Shown: piece by piece, positions 32,659 through 44,799 of the stretch
Position numbering within the stretch: position 1 is the first letter of the stretch
How the letters are laid out: each line of letters starts with the position of its first letter
Translations under genes and position numbers: made by a program
Assembly (NCBI GenBank): GCA_030522415.1
Contig: CM060125.1
Location: forward strand, 124,001 to 188,000
DNA length: 64,000 nucleotides
Reading direction: 5' to 3'
Source of the DNA: Channallabes apus
Taxonomy: Eukaryota > Chordata > Actinopteri > Siluriformes > Clariidae
The notes under the pieces: model-generated
What the model saw: only the letters and a program-made list of their open reading frames with translations
Told to the model about the DNA's origin: nothing
Database searches by the model: none

Positions 32659-32674
32659 CCCCCCCCCCCCCCCC
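32659..32674. repeat. Poly-C run
   Basis: About sixteen consecutive C at the 5' edge of the LINE. A likely trouble spot for sequencing. Confidence 0.85.
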
Positions 32675-32679
32675 ATGGT

Positions 32680-33611
32680 TGCATTCCTGGAGCGATTTTG
32701 AAAATGTAAACATGCAGGGTGATTAAGCTCACAGATCTAGGAAAAGTCATGAAAGGAGGGTCCTGGAATTTGATCAAGTGTGAAGTATTTTTTTTCCACA
32801 TTGCGGTCAAATGACCGGTACTAGTACGCTTCTAGTATTAAAGCTTTTGCCATCTCTAACCCCAAGTGTGTGCCAGACAGGTGATAACAGCCCAGGACAT
32901 TCTCAGCAAATAAATTCTGATACTTAGCCTCTGGCTTCTCCAAATTCCCATGACAAGTGTTAAGAGATAACTTCAGATGACAAGCCTTGTTTTGCCATTT
33001 CACTTTCACTTTTACTGATGCACAAAAAGGAAAAATAACCGCATTCATTTTTCATTTTTTTTTTTTTTTAGTACAAGCCAAATAAGTATTTTTCTTTTAT
33101 TTATTTTCTTTTTTATGATAACTTAAAATACTAAAACATACACAGACCATTGTTTTGTTTTTGAATGTTATTTTGTTTTAAAAAACTATAACGAGTGCAT
33201 CACCCAGCATCGGTTTTGCCCGAAGCGTGAACATTATAAAATAATTTTGTACTAAGCGACTTGATGTCCAAGCTGAGAAGTATCATCTGAACAAAACTGT
33301 GCTGAAAACGTGCTACACCTTATGAACAATAATGCGTAACAGTATCTTTTTTGTGCAGTGCAGCGCAGAAGAAACAAATCTTTCTGAATAGATTTTTTGT
33401 GAAAACTGCTACCATTTATGAACCAGAGGCCAAGAAACATAAAAGAGAGAAAAGCTGTGAAGGATAATTAACCAGTGTTATTATGGAACAAACACTAACC
33501 TCCTTCCATCTTCCTCTCCTCATCTCAGCGAGTCTCCCTAAGAAAAGTATGTGAACGATACATGTACTGTACATGTAAAGATTGAAGTACTCACTCTCTC
33601 CTGTTTACTCA
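32680..33611. other. Anonymous AT-rich spacer
   Basis: No recognised feature. Poly-T runs near 33048-33070 and short frames without motif. Confidence 0.45.
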
Positions 33612-33690
33612 CTCACTCACTCACTCATCATCTATACCGCTTTTTATCCTGTATTTAGGGTCGCGGGGGCCTGGAGCATATCTCAGGAGG
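33612..33690. repeat. Fragment of vertebrate repeat with TATACCGCTTTTTATCCTGT
   Basis: The words TATACCGCTTTTTATCCTGT and CCTGGAGCATATCTCAGGAG resemble the far end of the family whose tRNA-head part is at 17839. Short and truncated. Confidence 0.45.
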
Positions 33691-33691
33691 C

Positions 33692-34497
33692 CAATTCAAA
33701 TTCAAATTCAAATTTATTTCTAAAGCACCGAATAAAACAACAATGTTGACCATAGTGCTGTACAAACAATAACACAATAAACAACAAAAGACAGATAAAA
33801 GACAGAATATAGCCATATATCTAAAATAGAGTTTAAAAAAGAAATACATGACACTAACGCCCTTCACACTTATCCTTGATCGAACGCTATCATAAAAAAA
33901 TATGTCTTCAGATGGCTTTTAAACTGGCCAAGCATAGGCAAGTCCCTAATATATGAAGGCAAACTGTTCCATAAATTAGGGGCAGCGACCGCAAAAGCGC
34001 GGTCCCCTCTAGACCTCATCTTAGACCGAGGAACAACAAGAAGTTTCTGTGATTGAGATCATAATAATCTCGTTGACTTTTGTTCCTGGATTAGATCAGC
34101 AATATAGGTTGGTGCTAAGCCATGTAAAGATTTGAAAACAAATAATAAAATTTTTTAATTTATCCTAAAAGTAACAGGCAACCAATGCAAAGCTTTTAAC
34201 ACCGGAGTAATACGTTCGAATTTGCATGTGCTTGTAAGCAGTCTTGCAGCCACATTCTGGACCATCTGCAATCTATCTAAGACTTTATTTTGAACACCAT
34301 AATATAGCGAGTTACAATAATCCAATCTCGAAATAACAAATGCATGGATTACCTTTTCCAAATCTTTCTTGGATAAAAAGGACTTTATTTTGGAAATCAT
34401 CCTCAGTTTAAAGAAGCTCGTTCTAACGATTTCATTAATTTGCTTGTCAAATTTAAGTGCACTATCACAAATCATCCCCAGATTTGCATCCCCTCTG
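33692..34497 (-). mobile_element. L2-type LINE fragment (L2-C) with partial coding region
   Basis: The tail at 33692-33715 is built of TTCAAA/TTTGAA units, followed on the minus strand by a 3' UTR and a coding fragment (34475-34155). This reads SALKFDKQINEIVRTSFFKL, HAFVISRLDYCNSLYYGVQN and ITPVLKALHWLPVTFRIN, the post-RT region of L2. It differs clearly from L2-A and L2-B copies. The frame ends shortly after LHWLPVTFRIN, so it is decayed. Confidence 0.82.
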
Positions 34498-34564
34498 TCT
34501 CATGTTTATATTTATATTTTGGTATTAGTTTTTATTACAATTATATTTTTTTATTATGGACATC

Positions 34565-35062
34565 AAAAGTTTTAGAACACTTGCAAATTTCTTTGTTTTT
34601 GTTTAGTGATTTATTTTCTACATTCTACAACAATACTGGGGATTTCAAAACTATAAAATAACACATATGGAATTAGGTAATTACGTAACAACAACAAAAA
34701 CACCAGTTAGTTGTTATTTTTGGCCTTTCTATAATAGTTCTTGCAAGAACAGTATTGTCAAGTGCATTTGCAAAATCAGTCAAGCAGCATAATGAAACTG
34801 GCTCTCATGAAGGCCGTCCCAGGAGGACGAGACCAAAACCTACCTCTGCTCAGCCTGAAAAATTACCAATTAACAGCAGCTCAGATTAGAGACGTTATGA
34901 AGTCTTTAAAGGGCAGAAGTAGCAGAAACATCTCAATATCAACTGTTCAAAGGAGATTCATGCATTTTTTGGATGCCTTCAGCATTCCTTTACAATGTAG
35001 AAAGAAATAGAAATCAGGAACCATCATGGAGTTAGAAAGTGATCTAAAAATTTTGAACGGTA

Positions 35063-35063
<1 letters not shown>
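34565..35063. mobile_element. Tc1/mariner relic
   Basis: The left part has CAAAAGTTTTAGAACACTTG (34566) and the right end reads TTTTGAACGGTAGTAT (35050s), resembling ends of fish Tc1 elements. An internal plus-strand frame near 34850-34980 reads LSLKNYQLTAAQIRDVMKSL and ISISTVQRRF, a Tc1 transposase helix-turn-helix remnant. The catalytic domain is absent. It is a deletion derivative. Confidence 0.65.

Positions 35064-35120
<57 letters not shown>
35064..35120. repeat. TA microsatellite
   Basis: Uninterrupted TA run directly at the end of the Tc1 relic, whose TA target may have seeded it. Confidence 0.9.
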
Positions 35121-35122
<2 letters not shown>

Positions 35123-36420
35123 AATCACTAGTATATATAGTATAATATAGCAACTGATGAGGGGGTAAGAAAGCTTTACATTCAATAAGAAAAGGTAAAT
35201 CCACTGTCTCAGTAGGCTTTCAGTAAAATTTTATGTCCATTTATGTATAGGTAAGAAAAATGTATAGCTATAATTTATGCAAACAGTTTAAAAATAGGTT
35301 TGGGTAATGTAATTTTAGAGTTACAATCAGGTTTTCTTAAAAAAAAAGTTCAGGGCATGGGCCAGCTGGGATTTTTCCAGATTTCACCAATCTTCTTGCC
35401 TGCAAACCATGTTTTTCTCACAACATATAAACACATTGAAAAAATAAATCCCTGTTTTTAATCTCTTAATGAAAGCTATTCTTCCTGGTGTAATTGTTCA
35501 TACATATTCATCTATCCTTTGGTTTAAATGAAATTATATCTAATTATATTAATTACTTTTCTTTTTTAAATTATTTTTATGACATTAATATAACAAGTCT
35601 TGCTTATGCCTAATACATACTGCATTTCCAGCAAACTAAAATAAGTACAGTTTAAGATCCTCAGAAAATTTTATCTCAATATCTTATGGGGAGATAAATT
35701 ATTTTCCTATGAAAACTTATATTATTATTATTATTTTTTTTAAATATGAGAGGACAGAAAGATTTAGTCTAAAATGTCTGTTTGACCACCTCAATAAATC
35801 TTGAACATGTAATTATTAAATAAAATGCAAAATACTTAATTCATAAACAAAGATTTCAAAAGTTGCAAAAAAATATTATTATTATTATTATTATTAAGTA
35901 AAAATAATTACAATAAATAAATTAATAAATAAATAAATACAGACTTTAAGAAAACGTGTCCGAGGAAATTCACTTAACTGATATTTCCTGCACACGAATC
36001 AGGCAGTACATTTTAAAGTACACGGCGGAATGGAACGCAGTATGTCACTATTACGCGACACAAAATGCACTATAATGGCCATTGCACGCATGCGCAAAAG
36101 CGTAACAAAATGCCAACACTTGCAACGCAGGGACAGACAGGGCTCGGCTAGGCACTGACTTTTCCAGTTGGTGCTGTTCAACGTGCTACAACAGATGTTT
36201 ACGGGTTTTTCATCTTTCTGCCATGTCAGTGGATTTGCCTCTTTCTGTCAAAGTAAGTGGTTCTCGGCTAGGATTACTGACATCACTTCATAGATTATCT
36301 GGCGAGATAAACCGGAGCGTAATACGGTACCAGTGGCAACTGATATGGTTTCCATAATAACACATTCGCGCAAATGTAGAGTCCTTTGAAGTCAGGAATA
36401 TAATTAATTTGCACGGTAAG

Positions 36421-36460
<40 letters not shown>

Positions 36461-37015
36461 CTAAGTAGTTGACTGTTTCTCAATTTATTTTAATTGAATG
36501 TCAATTAATTTTTAGTAGTCCAAAAATAAAATTAAGCACCAATTTGATAACTAAAACCTCTTGCTGTGTTCTATGTGCTTTATAAATAGTCATTTGCAAA
36601 TTATAAATGTTAAAAGTGGAAAAATATAGAAAACATGAACTACACTTTTCCCACAACATTTCACCAGAGTGAATAAGTAAAATAACCCATCAGTCACTGC
36701 ACTTCGCTGGAGCACAAAAACATACTGAGCCTACACCAGACCTTGTGTTAATTTCATGCACCATTCATAATCAAGCACAACATAATTTTACTGTTAATAA
36801 TAGTTTTTTTTTTTGCAATTTGCATTCATTTTAAAGCAGTACATTAATATAACATAGGCTATTAAATTGCACAAGATTAATCTCTTTAGGAATAAGCATC
36901 CGTCTTGTAATTAGAATCCAAATAACATTTATTCACAAGGTGTACAGTATACATTTCAATAGTACCTTTTTTGTAAGCTATAGATTTTTGTCTCAATAAA
37001 TAATCAATCATTTAT
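35121..37015. other. Anonymous AT-rich DNA with CA microsatellite
   Basis: A CA run lies at 36423-36459. ATT-unit runs occur near 35715-35735 and 35870-35895. I recognise no gene or element. Confidence 0.5.
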
Positions 37016-37699
37016 TTCAGTTGTGGGATAAAATGATAACGATATGTTTCGCGATAAACACGTGATCAATATCAATAAAAAATGTGTTCGATAAAACATT
37101 CGATAATTTTTATTCTTTGTCGGAAGAAAACAGGTTGCGAAGCTAGTTTGATTGCTGTCATGTGCACTCGCTCCGCGACCGGCACTAGGACCCTGAAGTA
37201 GTACGGTCACGATTCAGGAAGCATTAAAGGAGAAAAGATAGTGCTTAACATCGCTCAGTCATTGAGTCTGCCCACGCTGTTTCCGATGCTTCGCCGGATC
37301 TTATGTGAGTACTCACCATTTTGGGTCCAATTCCTGATTGAGCGTGAGTTGCTAGAACAAGGTTTTAATTGTGTAAACTCTTGCTCTCAGTGTGAGAGAG
37401 TTCTTACAATAACTCTTGTGGTTATCCTGCCTGTTCGCACTATTTCTGCATTTGGGTTTACCGTCCACGCTACAAGGGCTCATACTATAGATGTATATAC
37501 TGACTAGATGTCGCCTCTGACGCTGCTGTCCATAGGAACGATGCGTCAGCGCGGCCGCCATCTTGGGGCGGGGGGAAGCCACGTCTACTATGCATTAGTT
37601 AACATTGGCAGAGAACTATCAATGATTAAAATCACCTTAATTTGCTTAACCTTCAACCGATATTCAAGACGTTTGGTTTATTATAAATTTCAGACATAA

Positions 37700-37780
37700 A
37701 TTTATGATAGAACATAGATTAATTATTTTACTTAAATCGTACAAGTAAAATAATTAATTAATCTATGTTCTATCATAAAT
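37700..37780. repeat. Fold-back (hairpin) in TIR element
   Basis: Arm 37700-37733 is the reverse complement of 37743-37780 apart from a 4-base indel, with a 9-base loop. AT-rich. Confidence 0.8.
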
Positions 37781-38182
37781 ATGTATAAATATGTGATATA
37801 TCATATACAATACTTAGTCACACCTACATAACTAATTAATTTGTTCTACAATGCACAAAACAATTACAAGGATGCTGATAGTTATATGAATAATATAAAA
37901 TAAAGTGTATATAAAATATAAATAAATAGATAAATAATAGAGCATATATTTAATTAATAAAGGCATGAGTTAAATAAACAAAGTGGGAAAAAAAACAATT
38001 ATGGACTTCCTGACCAACAGACCTCAGAATGTTAGGATGGGGAACCGAACATCTGCATCTAGGCAGAAATTAAATCATCATAAATCGTTCAAATCTCAAA
38101 TTATTTTTTTTTGTTTTTTGGTTTGTTCCAACTGACAAACATGTATTTATGATCGAGTCCAGAGAAAATTTAAGCTTTTGAT

Positions 38183-39187
38183 TAGGGCTGCAACAACTAA
38201 TCGATAAAATCGATAATTATCGATAATGAAATTCGTTGTCAACGAATGCCGTTATCGATTAGTTGGGCTGCTCACGTTACTGAGGAGCGCGACCACAAGA
38301 TGCACAAATACACACACAGATACACAGTCGCTCGCGCAATGGCGGTTACAGAAGCGTCTGCAGGAAAAAGCGCGCGCCCCAAGTCCTCCAAGGTATGGGA
38401 GCAATTTACATTAAACACCTCTTATCGGGCGTTAAAATTGAGCGGTTTTCTGCCGGTCGTAGTGTCCGGTGAGCGCGGATGAAGCGCCGAGGGTTTTCTA
38501 CACATGTGGGAGCCCCTAGCGACGGGGAGGAATTGGCCAGGACTTAAAAAAAAAAAAAAAAGGAGTCAGTGAGAGAGTTCACATGGGCTTTGATGACGTG
38601 CGTTTGTCCGCCTGCGCGGTTATACGGGGTTTTAAAAAAAAACGTTGCATGCAGCTTTTTCTTGGTGTTCAAATCCCAACGAACGCAAGGAAAACACTTC
38701 TAGTTCGTTTTCTTCACGTTCGGTTTACACCTCGGAGGACCGGATATATCCCATGATCCTACACACTATACAGAGGGGAAATGCGGAAAAAGGGCAAAAT
38801 CAACAGTGAACCCAGCAGCGGCCATTTTTTTCTCTCCCTACGTCGCCGTATTACGAGAATGTCTAGTATAGCAAAATGGTCTATATATATATAAAAAATA
38901 TATATTTTTTATTTATTGAGACAACAACAAAAAAGGATAAAATACCTGAGAGGATCGAAATAATGTATAAACCGTGACAAGGACGTAGCAAGAGACACTT
39001 TCATTAAAAATAATATCATAATAATCTAGAAGTCTATTATTCTTCTTATTAAGCTTAATTAATTTAAGAGAATTTAAAATTGAGGTCATTCTTAACAACT
39101 GAATATGTCAGTGGATTTTTTAAACTAGTGTGTGTGTGTATGTATGTATATATATATAGATATGTGTGTGTGTATAATATATATACA

Positions 39188-39241
<54 letters not shown>

Positions 39242-39525
39242 CATATCAACACTGTTAACTTGCCATCTGCAATTATTGTTAAAAAAGAATGTTGATTTAC
39301 ATAAACTAAGGTTTAAATGTCAAAATTAAAGATCATTATACTCTATGTGGCTATTGCATTTTTTAAAGTTTACTTTTATACATAAATAATACCCTGATTT
39401 ATGGTTTTATATAGTTAAGCAAAACAGCTAATTAAAGCGGTCACTTTTTATCCGATTAATCGATTAATCGAAAAAGAAATCGACCAACTAATCGATTATC
39501 AAAATAATCGTTAGTTGCAGCCCTA
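38183..39525 (+). mobile_element. hAT MITE copy 1
   Basis: It starts TAGGGCTGCAACAACTAATC and ends GTTAGTTGCAGCCCTA. It is flanked by a perfect 8-bp duplication CTTTTGAT (38175-38182 and 39526-39533), the hAT signature. It is 1343 bp with no transposase, and contains a TG/TA/CA microsatellite at 39128-39240. Partial relatives occur at 49215-49637 and 51138-57528, both inverted. Confidence 0.85.
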
Positions 39526-40436
39526 CTTTTGATATTAATCTACTTCAAAATTAGGTGTAAGTTTATTATTCTTCCACTTCAGTGAACTTAAAATTAACTA
39601 GTGTTACTTACCTTAGCCTAGTCTACTGCACACAAAATGGCCACAATGGTGTGATTTCCATACTTAAAAATACATGTTCATTAAAACATTTGAACTGAAC
39701 TCGTTTATTTTGTACATCAGCAAGCCTGCAATACAATGACCAGCGTAAAATGGTTATATAACACAAAAACATTGATCTGAATGCCGGGAAACTTTGGCGC
39801 TTCCTTCAGATCCCCGACCCAAGATGGCGGCGATGTTGATGTATGCTTAGAGGCCCAAGGCAACATCTAGTCAGTGTATATATATCTATGACAAGGGCTA
39901 ACTGCTAGTCTTCTGGTCCGCCTCCGGTTGCCCGTGACAAAGGCCCGTGAACAAAGGCACTTGCTCTCCGGTAACCTAGCAACGTAGGGAGTGATACTGT
40001 TACATGATTGACGTTAGTGTATCACGTTTGGTTGCGCCATGTCGTTGTCTCGTGCTGGTCTGCTGGATTCCTCTTCAAAAGCAGAAAATGCACTTTGCAC
40101 TATTTTATTACACTTTATTTTATTACAATTTATTAAAGTATTATTTTCTTTCATTTTGCACCTTAAATGTTGAGATAATTAAGTGTTCATTGTGACTTTA
40201 GACTTATGATGATATTTTAATTATTTGAGTTTTCCATGGTTATTGACATTTCTTAATAACTGAGGGGACTATGATCAGAGGAAGGTTAAGTTTAAAATAA
40301 AAATGTTTAAATGTAATATATTCTTCTACTGGTCCTTATTTTAAATGGGTCATAAAAAATATCAATAATTATTGATATCGACCGATATGAAACACTGATA
40401 TCGTGATACAGTTTTCAGCCATATCGCCCAGCCCTA

Positions 40437-41155
40437 GTGTGAATAACTAAAGGTATCTGAGGTGCTTATGTTAAAAGGGTAATGCACAGAGGAAAGCAAC
40501 TTCTGCGTTGGTGACATTTTATGGTGTTCCATATGGAGGAGTTTTGTCCAGGGAAATTCCCTTGAACTACATTACCTGCCCAGATGAAGTTAAAAAATAC
40601 ATTGAACTAGAATGCAGCATTCTTGTTTAGTTTATCAGAGAACAGGAAGCTCATAAGTTGCTACTTTAGCAAATATATTGTTACAGGCCAGAGTGACAAT
40701 TGGTACTGTTGGGTCATTTTGGATATTAGGTGGAGTAAAGCAACCTTAGGGTAGTGATGTTAAAAAATCTCAAACTAATACATTTGAATACAAGGCCATG
40801 CTTAACACTTTGTAGTCTCTTTGTTTCTTGTTTTAAAAAATTGATGTTAATTTAAAGCTTGAACAAAGAAATAAATCACAAGACTCTTGAAGCTTCTATC
40901 AATCCTCACAAAGCTCCATTTACTTACCTTAAAAACTGGCTTAGCTTAAAAAATGGCTTTTTGGGTGGGCCACCCATGTATATATTGACAGCCAGCCAGG
41001 TATACATGTTCACCATTAAAAAAAAAAAAATCTGTCCAGGACAATTGTCATCTATGATCGATAAACTAGTAACGTTTTGTTCTTCCCTTTATTGTTCCCT
41101 CAAGCTTTTCTCAAGCAAAAAAAATGCTGTGTGCGTTGTAAATCGTGCCCGGGAG
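40437..41155. other. Anonymous spacer
   Basis: No recognisable feature; a 100-codon frame at 40859-41161 has no motif. Confidence 0.45.
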
Positions 41156-42354
41156 GCATGATGACATAATGTTATTCTCCGGTGGAAGCGCGTGTGGAAT
41201 GATAACATCGCAGGTGACATGGAAGAGGAAAAGACCCCCCCCCCACACACACACACCCGCCTTGTGTTGATGCTTATTTGGGCTAAATAACATTAAGAAA
41301 TCAGTATTTGGTGAATGAAGCATATGCACAGGTTGCAATTATGGCGCTTTTTTCTCCTCCTCCATTTTAAAACCATGGTGTGCGAACTTTGCATATATAG
41401 CAGCGATAGCATTAAGCATATTTCAATTCAGTTTATTTGTATAGCGCTTTTAACAATTGACATTGTCTCAAAACAGCTTTACACAATCAAAAGAATTATT
41501 TAAGTTTGTATGGAATGTGAATGTGTATGAATCAAAAATGTTCAGATAGTCCCTGGTGAGCAAGCCGAGGGCGACAGTGGCAAGGAAAAACTCCGAGATG
41601 GTAATAGGAAGAAACCTTGAGAGGAACCAGACTCAACAGGGAACCCATCCTCATCTGGGTGAAACAGATAGCAGGAAATGATCTGCATTTATACAGTGTT
41701 AAGTGTTAGGTTCAGCTATAATAGTTGATGTTAATTGATGTTAAAATGGAGTCCAGTAGTTATTGGAGACTCAGATAGACTTGTAGAAAGTTCCAGTCCT
41801 GAACTATCGAATTGTCAAGTCCTTAGAGAAACAGCTGACAACACCAGTCGAGGCCAGAACCATCTTCTAAGTGGAGAGAATCATCCCCAGACACCAGACG
41901 CATCCCAAAGAGACACACGGGGCATCCATGCAACGAGACCTCCAACCAGAAACGGGGCACCAGGATGGATTTCACCTTCATCTTTCTTGGCTAGTGTGTA
42001 GCGCACCTTTAAGTCATCCAGAGAAGGACCAGCTAGAGCTGGATTCAGCTTTATGATGGTTGGAACTACACATGCTGCTCCTGTGCTTCCAGTGATCCAG
42101 ACCTCATCTGCCCTCTGCACCTACTGACTCGTCCCTATGCTGAACTGGTCTTCATGTTAATTTAAATAATTTCTGTCATATTGAACTTTCACCTGCACAA
42201 CACACATGCGCGATGTTTCAGATGGTATGGCAAGTATAAACACGTGAATAGGATATGAGTCATAGTTAAAAGAACGTGTAAACAGACGGTCAAAAAAAAT
42301 CAGATATAGACAAAAAATCGGAATTAAGCATCGAGACCTGCAGTGTAAACGTAG
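41156..42354. mobile_element. Second MITE copy, interrupted by L2 fragments
   Basis: 41160-41412 and about 42205-42354 match the two halves of the MITE at 5509-11673, ending in the same CAGTGTAAACGTAGCC. Here the site that holds Gypsy-1 in the other copy is unoccupied (41190-41200). L2 3' UTR material is inserted at 41425-42200 instead. The left terminus is missing. Confidence 0.7.
41425..42200. mobile_element. L2 3' UTR pieces joined head to head
   Basis: 41425-41995 is a minus-strand L2-A 3' UTR beginning with the TTCAATTCAG tail. 42010-42190 reads the related L2-B UTR in plus orientation (compare 44165-44370 reversed). Opposite orientations within one insertion suggest twin priming or template switching. 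Non-coding. Confidence 0.65.
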
Positions 42355-42360
42355 CCTACT

Positions 42361-42432
42361 TGTCCGAGTGGCGCAGCGGTTTAGTCCTCGCCCTTTAATG
42401 CGGAGATCGCTGATTCGATCACCAGGTGATGC
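42361..42432 (+). repeat. tRNA-like element, copy 1
   Basis: TGTCCGAGTGGCGCAGCGGT is A-box-like, and GATTCGATCACC is a degenerate B-box. It is followed by a T-rich segment shared with 43493-43560. Arms are imperfect, so it is a tRNA-derived repeat. Confidence 0.5.
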
Positions 42433-43419
42433 TGTTTTAAAATTGTTTTATTTTAATTTTGCTCAACATATTATAACAGGTCTGCTATGTATATATATGT
42501 GTGTGTGTGTGTGTGTATGAGAGAGAGAGAGGTGTCGCGGTCTTGCATACTCATGAAAAGTGGTGGATTATTCAGTGAAACGAGGCTCAGCTGAAAAATG
42601 TTACTTAACCCCAAATAAAAGGTATTAATTGCTGTGTGTGTGTATTTTTGGCGGGGGGAGGGGTGTGTGTTAAAGCCAACGGAGAAATGCAGGAGCGGAC
42701 ACACACCTCTCCATCCACAAATGCTTTAACTGTTGTCTTGTAAATCGTTGATTAAACCTATGAACATAGCTGTTCAGCATCAGTCCTAAACACAAGCGCA
42801 GGGTCTGTTTTTGTCCTTAACTAAAATACTTCAATACGTTAATAATTTATTTATTTTGCTGAATAAGGTAATAAGCGATATTTAAAATAAACTTAACCAG
42901 TAAGTTAAGTAAGTGTTCCATACATTAAAGTAACCAAGTGCCCTAGCAAACACAGCTACAGTTTACAGTACAAATAAAGTGTGTGCGCTGGGGGGGTGGG
43001 ATACTCATTTACAAGGCAAAAGACGGTCAGAGGTGTGAATGCGCACCTCCGCTTTGCTCTTCGGTGTGTGTGTTTGTGTTCTAGGTTCCTAGGGGTGCAT
43101 TCTTAAATTCAGTCTGTCTGAATCTTTACAGTGGTCACCTAATCGGAGCGTTTATTTTACCGTTGCGGCGCTCGGTGACAGCATTTGGGTTTGTGCGTTT
43201 TGCTGGCTTTTACCACTGAGTGGCGCTATATAACTACATATAACTACTCTAAAAACCCTAACTAAATTTCTAAACCAATGAGATCAAATAACACCAAGTT
43301 GAAAACAGATAAAATACACGTGCAATTATTATAACAGGCTTACTTCGTCACTTATCTAGAGCTTTCTTTCAAAGAAGTCGAGTGGCTTATTAACGTGACT
43401 CGGGCGTGTTGTCTCTAAG
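42433..43419. repeat. Anonymous sequence partly duplicated downstream
   Basis: The part 42500-42620 recurs at 43665-43760 (GGTGTCGCGGTCTT, then GTGAAACGAGGCTCAGCTGA), and 42700-42860 recurs in part at 46180-46350. No coding signal. Confidence 0.5.
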
Positions 43420-43492
43420 TGTCCGAGTGGTGCAGCGGTTAAGTCCTTGCCCTTTTATGTGGGAGATCTGGGTTCGATCCCCGGGTGATGCT
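43420..43492 (+). repeat. tRNA-like element, copy 2
   Basis: It carries the A-box region TGGTGCAGCGGTTAAG and a consensus B-box GGTTCGATCCC (43471-43481), better preserved than copy 1. It is followed by the same ATGCTGTTTTAAAATTGTTT segment. It could be a SINE head; a functional tRNA gene is unlikely because the acceptor ends do not pair. Confidence 0.55.
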
Positions 43493-43779
43493 GTTTTAAA
43501 ATTGTTTTATTTTAATTATAGCAAAATTAAAATAAAACAGAATAAAATGTTTTATTTTAATTTTGCTCAGCATACTATAGAAAAACCAGCAAACTCACAC
43601 GCTACCAGCTTGTATTCTTTAAATTTGGGGGAGGGACGCGCTAATGACTCGGTCTGCTGTGTGTGTGTGTGTGTGAGAGACAGAGAGAGGTGTCGCGGTC
43701 TTACATACTGATGAAAAGTGGTGGATTATTCAGTGAAACGAGGCTCAGCTGAAAAATGTTCAGTCACATCAGTCACTTA

Positions 43780-44537
43780 ATTCAATTCAATTCAATTTTA
43801 TTTATATAGCGCTTTTAACAATGGTCATTGTCTCAAAGCAGCTTCACAAAAATGAAAGAAATTTAACAAAAAATAAATAAATAAATAAATAAATAAATAA
43901 ATTAAAATAAGTAAATAAATAAATAAATTAATAAAATAATATTATAGAAAAGAAAATAATTGGAAGTGTGGATGTGTGAGAAAAATGTGCAGATAATAAT
44001 AATGAGACGAATGAATGAAATTTCTCTGATGAGCAAGCCAAGGGTGACGGCGATGGTGGCAAGGAAAAACTCCCTGAGATAGCATTAGGAAGAAACCTTG
44101 AGAGGAACCAGACTCAACAGGGAACCCATCCTCATTTGGGCGATAACAGATAGAAATGATATAACATCTTATGTGTTGTGCAGGTGAAAATTCAATATGA
44201 CAGAAATTATTTAAATTTACATGAAGACCAGTTCAGCATAGGGACGAGTCAGTAGGTGCAGAGGGCAGATGAGGTCTGGATCACTGGAAGCACAGGAGCA
44301 GCATGTGTAGCTCCAACCATCATAAAGCTGAATCCAGCTGGAGCTGGTCCTTCTCTGGATGCCTCAGGAACCTCGCAGGGTCGGCCTTTGTCTACTGAAG
44401 CTGGCAAAAACTCCCGATGCCTCGGGATGGGTAGAGAAATACAGAACAGATGGGGAGAATTAGCGTAGTTGCCATTCGGTATAGGTGTACTGGAGTATGA
44501 GATTATGGGATGAGTTATGTGTATGCCAGATTAAAAA
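43780..44537 (-). mobile_element. L2-B LINE, 3' UTR only
   Basis: It begins with the ATTCAATTCAATTCAATTTT tail (minus element) and stops where the ORF would begin. It is flanked by CACTTA duplications (43774-43779, 44538-44543). Extreme 5' truncation. Confidence 0.8.
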
Positions 44538-44799
44538 CACTTATCCCCAAATAAAAGGTATTTCTGAGTGTTATGATATAGTTAAATATAGTAAAATAAC
44601 AGATGTACAAACGGTGCGCACTGAATATTAAACTTATACCAGGCACGATGATTGAAAATTCTCCCACCCCCTTAAGTGGGGAATGACAGAAATATGATCA
44701 TTTATTTCAGTTAATAAATCTACTATCAATTTTTTTTACTCATTATTGTACAGTACACATCAATAGCTCTGGTTCAGATTTTTCATGTTGTGGAAATTA

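Larger units (their letters stand above)
37481..39890. mobile_element. TIR element with 9-bp target duplication (MULE-like?)
   Basis: The left end CATACTATAGATGTATATAC and the right end (reverse complement CATAGATATATATACACTGA) share CTGACTAGATG just inside. A perfect 9-bp duplication ACAAGGGCT flanks it (37472-37480, 39891-39899). Without the inner hAT it is about 1.06 kb. Nine-base duplications suggest Mutator-like elements; Merlin is another option. No transposase is seen. Confidence 0.65.
37016..40436. mobile_element. Non-autonomous hAT with nested insertions (hAT-3)
   Basis: The right end reads ATATCGCCCAGCCCTA (40421-40436). The left end near 37018 reads GTGGGATAAAATGATAACGA, a decayed version of the TAGGGCTGGGCGATA-type end common in fish hATs. 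The interior 37481-39890 is a separate TIR element. No transposase frame remains. No clear 8-bp duplication was found because the left end is eroded. Confidence 0.6.
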
